The notes under the pieces are model-generated. The model did no database searches. It was not told the origin of the DNA and saw nothing but the letters and a program-made list of their open reading frames with translations. A stretch of 64,000 bases of DNA from Impatiens glandulifera (Eukaryota > Streptophyta > Magnoliopsida > Ericales > Balsaminaceae): contig NC_061865.1 in assembly GCF_907164915.1 (NCBI RefSeq), forward strand, positions 54,642,587 to 54,706,586, given 5' to 3'. Both the position numbers and the translations under genes were made by a program. The stretch's first letter is position 1. Each line of letters starts with the position of its first letter. Below, piece by piece: positions 13,305 to 25,000 of the stretch.

Positions 13305-15249
13305 ATAATTATTGCGTTTTTGAAAGCTTGATGAAGAAAAGTTTTTGGAATTATTGTTTTAGGGTTTGTTATGAAATCTTATGATTATCATGCAAACTGG
13401 TTTCAAATTTCTAGAAGGTATTGAATGGATTTGTAAGGTTTCATTAATTATTATTATTTAATTTTGCATGAACTTTGGATATTCCTTTCTTTATCTTTCT
13501 TTAAATAAGAAGATTCCTATTAGTGTTATTTTGATTTCTTTTATTCGATTATTATTATTTTTGTATATAAATATCCTTTACTTTCTATGTTGAGAACTGT
13601 GAAGTTGAGAACTATGTTTAATTTTTAAATTAAAAAGTATGAAAAATGAATAATATATATATATAATAATAATAATAATAATATATATAATAAAACTTAG
13701 TAAATGAATATTAAATTGAGTTATGGATAAACTTGAAAATATGATTCATCTTAATAATACTATTTTATATTTTAAATTTAACATAAAAATGAATGAACTT
13801 ACAATACTTCTTTATATATAACTTCATCTTTTAAAACTTTTGAAAATATTTTTAATTTTTTTTAATATAAATTAAGTTATTTAATTTTCGTATCACAAAA
13901 TTTTAAATGGTGTAATAGTTAACTGTTTGATTGAAAAATTATGTGTTAGGCTGGTAAGAACCGACCGAACTGCCCACAAACAGACAGAAACGAATTAAAC
14001 TGATCATCCAAGAAACCGACCGTTTGAAATAGCTTAAACTGGAGCCTTCTAACAACTGAACCACCTACCAACAAAACTGACCTGTGATATTTCTGAGTTT
14101 TTAGTTGATTTATGTGTAGATGAGAAAAAGTAGTTGTAGAGGTTATTAGTTCATTTATTTGGTAGAAATGCGACGACGAGCTAGGAAGATGAGGAAATTC
14201 AGTTTTACCGTTTCAAAAGTCTCAGTGTTCGTAGGTTTCAATTTTTGCATAAACTCCAATTTTGCTCACAAATGAGTATTCTTCTCCCTGTTGTCATGAA
14301 AACTACCATTTGTTACAATATCCCTCCTTACCTCCTCAATCTTCCTATATGTTTTGGATTATTAATAAGTATTTTTTTTGTTCTTTCATTGTCCTTACAA
14401 TTTTTACATTGATTTTTTTTTTAATTTTGTGTAAGTCTTTAAAATGTTGGAGGGTTGAAATCCTCTCAAAGTAGCATTTTGGCATTAGCTCATGGTAAAA
14501 TTAACCAAATAAATCATTTTTTAAGTTTTATCTGTTAAATTTTATCATTACAAAAGGGAGGATATAAGAAAATCAAAATTTTAAAATTAGTCAATACTTT
14601 AATGTTAAAATACACAATATTAATGGGCCTTTTAATTATTGTGAAGTGTTGTCACAATCCAAACTAACTTAAAAAAAAAAAACATTTGGCCCAAACCTAT
14701 AATCCAAAAAAAAAAAATCTTAACCATAATAAAATCTTTTGGAAAAAAATTGAACATTAAAATAAGTACAAAATAAAATGTCCTAAATTCAAAATATTCT
14801 TTCTTAAAAACAAAGTACATTAATTTTTTATTATTATTATTATTAATTTTTTTTTTTAATGTAATAGGTTAACATCACCTCCATAGTCGAGCCGAGACAA
14901 TTATTTTAACTGGAGTCGTTCTAATTAATAATCAAACCTATGATATTTGTTTTCTTAGAATCACTTCTGACACTTGATCTATCCTGATTTAATATATTAT
15001 GACATTTATATTATGATTTGAGGTCCTTTGATTGTTTGCATCAAACCTTTTTTAGGTGGTAGTGTTGAATAACTGGATTATAATTGTTATTTTTTTTTGC
15101 CATAACATATAAATTGTTGTTAAGCTCAAATGAATTTAATGAAATAATTTTATTTTTCAATTTATACATATAAATTTATGCCTATAGTTGAGCAAATAAC
15201 ATCATTACTTTAATCACAATCTAATTCAAACCCAAATTGAGTAGCTTAG
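13305..15249. other. Intergenic region 3' of cyclophilin, no gene seen
   Basis: The cyclophilin 3' UTR comes first, then AT-rich DNA. A short (TA)n/(ATA)n microsatellite lies at about 13650-13695. Several open frames of 60-70 codons are low-complexity and lack any gene-like composition. I see nothing functional. Confidence 0.6.
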
Positions 15250-15979
15250 TGTCACGTCCCATTTTTATGGGGTGCAAACATCGAGCCACGAGGTGTACTT
15301 CCATGATATTACAGAATGCCAGTCTATGTAATCTGTGCTCAAGGGACTTGTGCATAGATACGAGGGACCGTGTGGGGAATGTTTCAAGGAAGAGGTTGAA
15401 GAGTATCATGCCAAGGTCGAACCGAGGACGGCCACGACTAAGGTGGGGGAGTATGTCACGGCCCAATCCCGGGGGATGTCGAGGCTAATTAAAGACTTGG
15501 CTTGATAGTGCGCTAATCCTTTTAGCCAAGGAGAGGCCCAGTTACCTACGTGGGCCCAGCGAATCTTCTAATCAAGGAAGAGATTGGAAGATAATCTAAT
15601 TAAGGAAGGGATTGGAAGATATATTCTAATCAAAGAAAGGATTATACTATATATTCTAATTAAGGAAGAGATTACAAGGGATATTCTAAAATAGGTAGGG
15701 ATATTCTTGTTATGGAAGGAATATCCTAAATTAGTGTAATTAAATTGTAATTAGACGTAATTCCTAATTTACTACGTGTAAGTCCTATAAATACCCTGAA
15801 GGTATTCCATTGTAATTATCAAGCATTCTTTCAATATATTCTTATTCTCAAGAGTTTTCTCTCTCTAAGTTCTTTCTTGCGTTTGAGTTCTTCTTGCATT
15901 GTGTTTAGAAAGGCTTTCTAAGCTAGAATCAGGGTCGATTTAGCTTAGTGCCGCACGGGTCGAATTTTAGCCCGTGACA
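15250..15979 (+). repeat. 5' LTR with inner LTR start and U3 tandem repeats
   Basis: This LTR is bounded by TGTCACG and CGTGACA. Three parts can be seen. (1) 15250-15453 resembles the element's own 3' internal end: a GTGCTCAAGGG-CTTGTGC segment at about 15335-15353, then a polypurine tract AGGTGGGGGAGTA at 15441-15453. (2) 15454 starts a second TGTCACGGCCC, the look of an older LTR start. (3) 15561-15730 holds about five diverged copies of a ~31-bp unit around TCTAATCAAGGAAGAGATTG, possibly U3 enhancer repeats. A TATA box TATAAATA is at 15786-15793. Confidence 0.9.
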
Positions 15980-15981
15980 AG

Positions 15982-15993
15982 TGGTATCAGAGC
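15982..15993 (+). other. Primer binding site, initiator tRNA-Met
   Basis: TGGTATCAGAGC starts two bases after the 5' LTR. It matches the complement of the 3' end of plant initiator methionine tRNA, the usual primer of plant LTR retrotransposons. Confidence 0.92.
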
Positions 15994-16025
15994 AAGGTTG
16001 AATTTCCGCATTCAAGCTGCAAGAA

Positions 16026-17717
16026 ATGGATTCACGAACTACCGTCACTAAGGTTCCGACCGGCCAACATAAGGACAAGGGATCCAAGAGGGATATGTCC
16101 GTCGAGAGAGGTGCTGCCATGGAAGCGCGGGTGACCCGGCTTGAAGAAGGCATGAGCGATCACCAAGAAGCTCTCGAAGTGTTTAGCGCGGTGGCCGAGA
16201 AGGTGACGATGTTAGACGAGAGTGCTGAAAAGTTGGAGAATGAGTTAATGGGGATCATTAACGGTTCGAATCGTAGCATTCGTGACGAAGTGCTAGGATT
16301 GGTTCGAGGGGAGGTTAATGACATCTGCCAGAAGGTGCTTGATCCAATCCGGGGAGAAGTCCATGCGATGGTCGAGACCCTCAAGAGGGAGATCTTGGGG
16401 AGGCTAGAATCGATGGAAAGGCGGATTGCGAGGAATGGAGGGGAACATAGAGGTGCGACACCTCAACGGATGGATGTTCCTAAGCCAACTCCATTCAAAG
16501 GCTCGAGGAGTGCAAGGGAAGTGGAGGACTTCCTTTGGAACATGGAGAGGTACTTTCGGGCATCAAGCATACTTGATGATCGTGACAAGTTGGAGACGGC
16601 ACCTTTCTTCCTACAAGAGATGGCGTTGCTGTGGTGGAGGAGGCGAGAAGGAGATATTGAACGAGGGACCTTGAGGATGGAAACGTGGGAAGACTTCAAG
16701 ACCGAGTTCAAACGCCAATTCTTCCCAGAGAATGCCGAGTACGAGGCAAGGAAAATGTTGAGTCAACTTGTGCACAAAGGAACCATCAAGGAGTATGTGA
16801 AGGAATTCCAGGAGTTGATGCTCGAGTTACCTAGTCTAACGGAACAGGAGACACTGTTTGCGTTTGTTAATGGCCTCAAGACTTGGGCACAGTTGGAGCT
16901 GCAAAGGGCCAAAGTGCGGAACGTTTCCGAGGCAATAGCGGTTGCAGAAAGACTGATAGAGCTCAAAGTGTCTGTGGACAGGCCGAAGTTCATCAGGGAT
17001 GATGGAGAAGAAGGTGGAGGAGACCGCCCACAGGACCAGGAGAAATGTGGGGGAGACCGTTCATCTAAGAAGGGGCATGCACATAAAAACTCAGGGAGGC
17101 AAGCCGACGAGTCGGAGAAGCCAAGAGCCTGTTATATTTGTGGTGCCCATAATCACATAAAGTTTATGTGCCCGTTTAAGGGGGAAAAGGTTGCAGCAAT
17201 TAAAGGAACTGAGTCCTCTGATGAGGAAGAAGAGACTCAAATAGGATCCTTAAAACTGCTCAATGCTGTGAAGACTAGTGTTGCGAAGCCGGACAAGGGA
17301 ACAAGAAGGGGCTCTTTGTTTGTGGAAGCTTGGATCGGGGGAAAGCGCATCAAGGCACTAGTAGACACAGGGGCTACGCACAACTTCATGCGAGAAGGAG
17401 TAGCCAAAGTGTTGGGTCTGCGGATCAGCCCAACAAGAGGGACGGTGAAGTCCTTCGATGTAGCCAAGCCGGTAAATGGGGAGGCTAGGAGAGTGCACAC
17501 CAGGATCGGAGGCTGGAATGGGACAGTCTCATTTACTTTGGTCCCAATGGAAGACTACGACGTAGTGTTGGGACTCGAATGGTGCGATCAGGTACGCGCT
17601 TGCATAATGCCTTATTCCGATTCCTTAATCATTTTGGATCACGGGAAGACTAGCGTGATTCCAACAAGGAGAGAATCAGAGGGAATAAGCAGATTCTCGG
17701 CGATGCGATTCGTTTGA
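16026..17717 (+). CDS. Retrotransposon Gag-protease polyprotein
   Basis: This 563-residue polyprotein forms the virus-like particle and cuts itself. Order of parts: an N-terminal charged, coiled-coil-like region (about 20-140); a retrotransposon Gag core (about 150-310) with the typical WWRRREG and FKTEFKRQFFPENAE segments; a basic linker; one CCHC zinc knuckle CYICGAHNHIKFMC (C-X2-C-X4-H-X4-C, about 370-383) for RNA binding; and a pepsin-like protease half-domain with the active-site ALVDTGATHNFM (about 444-455). The frame is open from the first ATG, 46 bases after the LTR. It ends in TGA at 17715-17717, and the same frame continues past that stop. Gag and protease appear intact, unusual for an element with no polymerase. 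Confidence 0.92.
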   Translation: MDSRTTVTKVPTGQHKDKGSKRDMSVERGAAMEARVTRLEEGMSDHQEALEVFSAVAEKVTMLDESAEKLENELMGIINGSNRSIRDEVLGLVRGEVNDICQKVLDPIRGEVHAMVETLKREILGRLESMERRIARNGGEHRGATPQRMDVPKPTPFKGSRSAREVEDFLWNMERYFRASSILDDRDKLETAPFFLQEMALLWWRRREGDIERGTLRMETWEDFKTEFKRQFFPENAEYEARKMLSQLVHKGTIKEYVKEFQELMLELPSLTEQETLFAFVNGLKTWAQLELQRAKVRNVSEAIAVAERLIELKVSVDRPKFIRDDGEEGGGDRPQDQEKCGGDRSSKKGHAHKNSGRQADESEKPRACYICGAHNHIKFMCPFKGEKVAAIKGTESSDEEEETQIGSLKLLNAVKTSVAKPDKGTRRGSLFVEAWIGGKRIKALVDTGATHNFMREGVAKVLGLRISPTRGTVKSFDVAKPVNGEARRVHTRIGGWNGTVSFTLVPMEDYDVVLGLEWCDQVRACIMPYSDSLIILDHGKTSVIPTRRESEGISRFSAMRFV

Positions 17718-18263
17718 GGTCGCAAACGTGGTAAAGAGATATTTGCCACTTTTGCCAAGATGGGTGATGGGGACGGGTCCAAGGGAAAAGAAGAAGTACC
17801 CGAGGAAGTTCAGATAGCGTGTGTCGAAGCCTTCGAGGGGCTCAAGGCCAAAGACATCACACAACCATCAGATCCACAAGGTTTGGCCACAGGCAACGTG
17901 GTCCAAAGTCAGTCTGCCTTCACTCGCACCAAGTCTGTGGGAAAGGAAGCTGATCGTGCTCGGACATATTCAGAGGGAGACACCGGGAATATGAAGAGAG
18001 GGGCAGATCTAAGAGGGTGTGCAGTCATGAAAGGGGACGATGGAAAAGGGGAAGTTGCCCCCGCAACTGTTGAAGTCTATGCGGTCAGTGCTCAAGGGGC
18101 TTGTGCGCAGATTCAAGGGACCGTGTTCAATCGAAAGATGTGTGGGAAACGTCTTATATCGATTAAGGCTAGCGACCATAAGTGCACCCAATGCCGTGAC
18201 GTGCAAAGGGGAGGAAGAGCGCTCAGGGGACGCCAGATAGAAGATCACCATGCACCGGTCTAA
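17718..18263 (+). pseudogene. Truncated start of pol, in frame with gag-protease after one stop
   Basis: Translation in the same frame as Gag-protease continues past the TGA through 17760 and stays open to 18263. The first residues, ending near KEEVPEEVQ, resemble the linker that precedes reverse transcriptase in Ty3/gypsy Pol. After that no reverse transcriptase, RNase H or integrase motif appears and the sequence is of unknown origin. The likely history is an internal deletion that removed pol. The last third, about 18081-18302, is the part that has a diverged copy inside each LTR. Whether the stop is read through, or this stretch is translated from its own ATG at 17760, cannot be seen. Confidence 0.6.
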
Positions 18264-18289
18264 GGTCGTGCCGAGGACGACCACGACTT

Positions 18290-18302
18290 AGGTGGGGGAG
18301 TA
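18290..18302 (+). other. Polypurine tract of the LTR retrotransposon
   Basis: AGGTGGGGGAGTA directly precedes the 3' LTR start at 18303 and would prime plus-strand DNA synthesis. The same 13 bases occur inside each LTR (15441-15453 and the matching site ending at 18506). Confidence 0.85.
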
Positions 18303-19032
18303 TGTCACGTCCCATTTTTATGGGGTGCAAACATCGAGCCACGAGGTGTACTTCCATGATATTACAGAATGCCAGTCTATGTAATCTGTGCTCAAGAGAC
18401 TTGTGCATAGATACGAGGGACCGTGTGGGGAATGTTTCAAGGAAGAGGTTGAAGAGTATCATGCCAAGGTCGAACCGAGGACGGCCACGACTAAGGTGGG
18501 GGAGTATGTCACGGCCCAATCCCGGGGGATGTCGAGGCTCATTAAAGACTTGGCCTGATAGTGCGCTAATCCTTTTAGCCAAGGAGAGGCCCAGTTACCT
18601 ACGTGGGCCCAGCGAATCTTCTAATCAAGGAAGAGATTGGAAGATAATCTAATTAAGGAAGGGATTGGAAGATATATTCTAATCAAGGAAAGGATTATAC
18701 TATATATTCTAATTAAGGAAGAGATTACAAGGGATATTTTAAAATAGGTAGGGATATTCTTATTATGGAAGGAATATCCTAAATTAGTGTAATTAAATTG
18801 TAATTAGACGTAATTCCTAATTTACTACGTGTAAGTCCTATAAATACCCTGAAGGTATTCCATTGTAATTATCAAGCATTCTTTCAATATATTCTTATTC
18901 TCAAGAGTTTTCTCTCTCTAAGTTCTTTCTTGCGTTTGAGTTCTTCTTGCATTGTGTTTAGAAAGGCTTTCTAAGCTAGAATCAGGGTCGATTTAGCTTA
19001 GTGCCGCACGGGTCGAATTTTAGCCCGTGACA
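18303..19032 (+). repeat. 3' LTR
   Basis: This is a 730-bp copy of the 5' LTR with six substitutions (five transitions and one A/C change) and no indels. The inner TGTCACGGCCC start lies at 18507. The near-identity shows recent insertion. Confidence 0.93.
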
Positions 19033-19186
19033 TTAGGTAGACATTTTGAATTTGGTTTAATATGGATTAGGCCTACATTTTAAGTTTTTTGAAATCCAAA
19101 CCTAAAGAATTCATATTTTTCATTCAAACTCATCTTTAAGTTCAAATGTAACTCAATAGTTTAATTGAGAATTGATCCATTTTAAA

Positions 19187-19640
19187 GAGGAAATTTGAGT
19201 AGAGGACCCAAAAAATAGGATGAAATGCGGAAAGTGAGGGCTGGTGACCCCTTTTACTGTTTTTGGATGAAAATGCCCCAGTTGCGTGACACAATTTTTT
19301 ATTTTTTTATTTTTCAAAAAAATTTAATTATGAAATTTTTTGGACGAAAATGCCCCAGTTGCGTCACGCAACCCCAGTTGCGTTACGTAACCGCGTCACG
19401 CAACCCCAGTTGCGTTACGCAACCGCGTCACGCAACCCCAGTTGCGTCACGCAACCGCGAGACGAAAAAAAATTGAAAAAATAAAAAAAATAAAAATCCG
19501 GTTGCGTCACGCAAATGGAGTTGCGTTACGCAAGGGTACAATTGTCATTAAAAAAAAGAGGGTCACCAGCGCTATTTAAATTATTCACCCTCACTTTCCG
19601 CATTTCACCCTATTTTTATGGTCATCTGCTCAAATTCCCC
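19187..19640. mobile_element. MITE with long terminal inverted repeats and a palindrome array
   Basis: The left end begins GAGGAAATTTGAGTAGAGGACC and the right end is its near complement (GGTCATCTGCTCAAATTCCCC). The arms stay similar for about 65 bp through ATGAAATGCGGAAAGTGAGGG. The flanks ATTTTAAA and ATTTAAAA differ at one base and may be an 8-9 bp target duplication, which together with long arms suggests a Mutator-like origin. The centre (19340-19530) is GC-rich and repeats the palindrome GTTGCGT-C/T-ACGCAAC several times in units of about 34 bp. There is no coding capacity. Confidence 0.75.
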
Positions 19641-21770
19641 ATTTAAAAGATTAAATATTACGGATTTGATTCTCACCTAAAAAGTTTTAAATTGAAGTGA
19701 AACTTATTATTATATTCGGTCGTGTTAACTTTTAAATTAAAAAAAATTATGCGTAAAATTTAAATGTGCCCCAGGACGGATCTATTTAGTAAAAGTCACT
19801 CCTAAATTTTTTTTTTATCACAGTAAAATTGTGATATTACCTCATAATTTAAATTTTTTTAATTTAATACACTATTTATTTTTGTCTAATTTAAAAAATA
19901 AAGACAAACTTACCTTTATCCACAATCGTTTTATTCATAATTTTCTCATTATTTTTTTAAAACTTACCTAATTTTTTTTAAGTTCATCTCAACTCCAATT
20001 CCTAATTCCGTGTCTAAACTCCACTAATATAATCTAAGTGAAGATCTTGTCACTTATAGCCTATGTTTTATGTGTGTTTAACTGTTTGGTTTTGGTTACA
20101 AGCTAATAATATATATAATATGGGTGACCTAAGATTAACATGTAACAGTCAAGAGAGACGTGCCTTATTAATCATCATTGACAGCCTGCATTTTCTTGAA
20201 ACTGTTTGCTTATCATGACACACTTTTTTAAATATGTTTAAATTATTTATTAAATCCAAACATTATTATTTTAGTTAGTCAACAAGTATTGGCCCCTGAA
20301 AATTGACGCCCTTGTTTGTTTACTCATAAATGATGAACCACGTTTCAAGTTTTAGTTTTAAATTAGGTTGTTGTATATAAATATTATAAACATCTAATCA
20401 AATCTTACTCAACTTTACAAATTATATATCAACATTAATTAAAAAATCCATTTTTTTATTAATGTTTTTAGACAAATTCAATAATTTATTACATGTTTAA
20501 CCTAATTAATTAGGTTCAACTAAAAATAATTATTTGCAAAATAAATTGAATATCTTTAACATCTCAATGTCCTGAATTCAAACTTATCCAACTACATATT
20601 TTATGTTTCCCTGGTTTAGTTAAATTGACTGAGTTTGAGTTTGTGAGTTTGTTTGCGGGTTATATGTTAAATCTAAAAGAATTAGTCGTTTTTATAAGAA
20701 ATAATGGAATCCATGTTCTAAAAAAATAATAATATAATTATGCAGCATTAGGGTATTTATCGGTTCGATTTTTGAGTTATTCAAGTTTCTAGGTTTGGAT
20801 TTTCGAATTTTAATTTTTAAGCTAATTCCGAAACTGAACCGATTCAAATTTTGACAAAAATATTTTTTTTACTTTTATTGTCAAATAAATTTTAAATTCA
20901 AATTATTCGAATTCAAAACAAAATTCGAATTCGAAGTTTATTCTTTTCAATTAAGTTATCAAAATAATTAAAAAAATTTAACAGAAAAATAAATTATATA
21001 ATATAAAAAAATGGGACAACGGATTAAGTATGTAACCCGTAAATCCACGTAATCATTTAATCAGACACATTACTTTTTACTGACAGGTAAGAACTCAGGA
21101 ATTTAGGATTAGTATCTACCTCTTATTGTCGTTAAACTAGAATAAAAAATTAAATTATATAATATATAATTAAAATAAATAATAAAAAGTGAATTATGTT
21201 TGGTTTTCGAGTTGAAATAAAAAACAAAAATAAATTCAAACTAAGTGAAATCGAATTCGGTCACATATTCAGTTCATACCAAATTTTAAACACTTCTACT
21301 TACGCTATCATTAAAAATATCTTTAATTAAAGTGTGAACTCGTAAAAAAATCAAAATTTATTTCTAAATTATAAAATATATATTATTAAATGTTTAAACT
21401 TGATAGTGAAGTGAGAAAAGTCTTAAAAGATTAAAGGTGTCTTATTCAATTTACATTTAAAATATCTCAAAATTTTGAAAATAAAATAATTAATATTTTT
21501 AATTTCATTTTATATAAAAATATTTGTAAAAGAATTAATCAAAAAAGAGTAACTATTTAATCTAATCTCTTATGTCAAAATACTTCAATTAATCTCAATT
21601 ATTAAATTTAAAATATTATTAACTTGTATTGTTGGGGTTTGAATAATATTTCCCAAACAAGCCGTCCAAATTAGACTTAAGACATCAAACAAATTTAAAA
21701 CTTACAAGTCCATATATATCTCAGTGATCTGCGTAACATCCAATAATTCCTCATTCATCTTCTTAAAGAG
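19641..21770. other. AT-rich intergenic region upstream of the NIPA gene
   Basis: No gene is seen. About 20750-21295 has opposed motifs (GGTATTTATCGGTTCGATTT on the left, the weak complement GGTATGAACTGAAT read from the right), hinting at a decayed hAT-like MITE. This is not firm. The last 250 bases lead into a CT-rich stretch (CTCTCTATCTTTCTCTCTC near 21860) that should be the transporter's promoter or leader. Confidence 0.5.
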
Positions 21771-22011
21771 GACGGGACAAATTGAACAAAAGGAGAGACC
21801 TTTCTCACTATTTCAACTTTGAACATCGACGAATCTCGTCTTCATACAAGATCCCTTTCTCTCTCTATCTTTCTCTCTCTTAATTCGTCTGAATTTCGTC
21901 TTCCCGCGCTTTCATCAATGATTTTGATTTCCGGTGAAAGAAAACGGAAGAAAAGCTGAATCGATACGTATAAGTTGACTGATTTGTTGTTTTTGGAAAG
22001 CGTGATATCGT

Positions 22012-25000
22012 ATGACGATCTCTGATAATACGTTAGGGCTAATTCTAGCGGTTTCTTCGAGTTTATTCATAGGTACGAGCTTTATTCTTAAGAAGAAAGG
22101 TCTTCAACGTGCTGCAGCTTGTGGTCTTCGTGCTGGTGAGATTATGAATTTGATTTTATGTGTGTTGAATTTGTAATAACTGATAGCTGGATCTTGAACT
22201 TAAGCGTGAAAGTGATGTTAGCTTGGATTGCACGATAATTTCATGATGAACTTTTTGTCTAGTTTGTGGAATGATATGAAATCAAGCGAATGTTTATGAT
22301 GGATTAGTTTAACTGATTGTTGTTTCTTTTAGTCTTCGTAATTAGCCAGGGAAATCTGATTTCGAAATTCAGGATCATTGTGATATGATTCAGTAAATTA
22401 ATTGAATTTTTGGAGTTCCTTCATCATTTTCTTGATTTTGATTGATTTGTTTCTTTGTTGCTTCACTTATTTGTTTCAATTTGCTGAATTATTTGAAATA
22501 CTGATGTGTATGACTTTCACTGTGTTATTCAAGGGGGTGGTGGTTACACTTATTTATTACAACCACTTTGGTGGACAGGCATGATAACAAGTGAGTACCC
22601 TTCTCTACTAATGCAAAGCTAATAACTAAACCTATTGTTGATATTCAATTTGATGTTTTGGGGTTTATTCAGTGATAGTTGGAGAAGCTGCGAACTTTGT
22701 TGCTTATGTTTATGCACCAGCTGTACTCGTGACACCTCTAGGTGCTTTGAGTATCATTATAAGGTATTATGGAGATTCTTTTTTAAGTTAGTTGTATGAA
22801 TGTGATATAATTTGGGGCTGACTTCTTTTGGAATATCAGTGCTTTTTTGGCACATTTTATGTTGAAAGAACAACTTAGGAGGATGGGTGTAATAGGATGT
22901 GTATGCTGCATAGTTGGCTCGGTTGTGATTGTACTCCATGCACCACAAGAACACACGCCTAGTTCTCTTCAGGAAGTCTGGAACCTAGCGACAGAACCAG
23001 GTCTCTATTTTGCTTACTTTTGTTTGATAAAACAGAAATTAAGTGTTGGAAATACTGTTCCTTTTAGGATGACTTAAGTAAATATATGAATTTTGAATCA
23101 ACCAAATGAAAATATATGAATTTTAAGTGTTTTGTAATTGTAACTAGGTTGATTAGATAAATATCTAAAATTAATTTTTGATGTTAAATTTTCTTGTAAA
23201 CACTTTTTGTTTTGTCTAAGTATCTGTCCCAAATATTGATTAAATGTTGAGATAAATTTGGTCATTTACTCGTTCAAATCCAGACTCAGACACACATTCA
23301 GCTCCAGAAAGTGGTTCCAAATGGGTCGGCTTTCAATACACCAAAAGCATGTTTCCAAATGACATTTCTCAATTTTGTGTGGTTTTGATTGAATCATTCT
23401 TGGTTTGAGCTCGACCACCTCGTTAAAAGTCACATAGATCATAATTTATCTGCAATTTTAAAAAAATATATATTATATGGCGGTTTGGAGGAAGAAGATG
23501 CTATTAGGGAGGCAGCTAGAGAAAGAATACACCCGTGTGGCATATTCTTCCAGTCTAGTTTAGTAATTTCACTTAACCAACTTCCGGATTTTAGTGAATT
23601 TTAGCTTACTGAATTAAGCTAGAAAAATATATAGCTCGTTTTCTGTAGCTTAGTTTTAAGTGATTCTAATTTTAAGTAATAGTTATGAAATAGACTTCAA
23701 ATGAACTCTACATAGATAAATTACTCATTTAACCTCTTTGTCCTACAGCATTTCTCATATATGCCGCCGCAGCTGTATCAATAGTCTTAGTTCTCATTTT
23801 ACACTTTGAATCTCGGTATGGACAGACAAATATTCTGATCTACTTGGGAATTTGTTCATTGATGGGCTCACTAACGGTAAATCTAACATCATATTAGATT
23901 TCACGTGTTTTCTTTTATCATTTGATTCATTTTAAATGAAATTAAGCTTTTCATTCAATATCGCAGGTTGTAAGTATAAAGGCAATAGGTATTGCAATAA
24001 AACTCACGCTTGAAGGAATAAGTCAGATCGCGTACCCTCAGACTTGGTTTTTCGTTACAGTTGCTTCAGTTTGTGTGGTCACACAGTTGAATTACCTTAA
24101 TAAGGTTTGTTGTTATGATCAAATTACCCAATTTTATATTGTCCATAAATTTCTAATATTTTGTTTGATTATTATTATTATTATGTGACAGGCATTGGAT
24201 ACATTTAATGCTGCCATTGTTTCTCCAATATACTATGTCATGTTCACTACACTTACCATCGTAGCAAGCATAATTATGTACAAGGTTTAAAAGAAACATT
24301 TGATTAAATACTGTTTTTGTTTTTGGAAATTTAAGGGTGATGTTAAAATGCGAAGATATATAAGTTCTCTCGTGTTACTCGTGTACAGGATTGGTCGGGG
24401 CAGAATGCTAGCAACATAGCTTCAGAGATTTGCGGTTTTATTACTGTGCTTTCGGGTACAATAATTCTTCATATTAATAGAGAACAAGAACCATCTATGG
24501 CAGGTATTTATACATCTTTCTTTTGAAATAGCTGAATTTATTATTGTTATATAAGTTTTTTAACTCAGTGATTATAGTGTTTGCTTTCTAAGTGGAGCTA
24601 CTTAACCCGTTTCAACCTTTCAAAAAAAATGTGATGGATTATAAAATAGAAATTCGAGTCGGACTTTATATGCGAACTGATCAGATGAATAGGGTATTTG
24701 GGTAAAAAATATATTTTTTTGTGCCGGTGTTTAGAAGTTAACACGATCTTTTACGGTCACGACCTCTAGTGAGAAATGAACCCGAGTGATTTTTGTTTAG
24801 AAAATGATTATAAAATCGAAATTTGAATCCGACTGTATATGCAAACTGATAAGATAGATCGGGTATTAGGGTACAAATATTTTTCGTGTGTTTTCGGTTT
24901 TTATTCCCGAGTGAAGCTAACACGATGTTTCTCAATCATGACTCCCAATGAGAATTGAACCGTAGTGAACATTTTTTTTATATTGAGAACGCTGTTTTGT

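Larger units (their letters stand above)
15250..19032 (+). mobile_element. Non-autonomous Ty3/gypsy-type LTR retrotransposon (gag-protease only)
   Basis: This is a complete 3783-bp element. Two 730-bp LTRs (15250-15979 and 18303-19032) begin TGTCACG and end CGTGACA, a perfect 7-bp inverted repeat. They differ at six sites with no length change, about 0.8 percent. The 4-bp TTAG is found on both sides (15246-15249 and 19033-19036) and is probably the target duplication. A primer binding site for initiator tRNA-Met and a polypurine tract are in place. The interior codes for Gag and an aspartic protease. Reverse transcriptase, RNase H and integrase are absent, so it must have used enzymes from a related element. 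It sits between the cyclophilin and NIPA genes. Confidence 0.93.

Noticed and set aside
16160..17500. Several minus-strand frames over the gag-protease region
   Set aside because: Antisense shadows of a real coding region; no signal of their own.
19225..19476. 83-codon frame with repeated RNPSCVTQP-like peptide
   Set aside because: It is the translated palindrome core of a MITE, not a gene.
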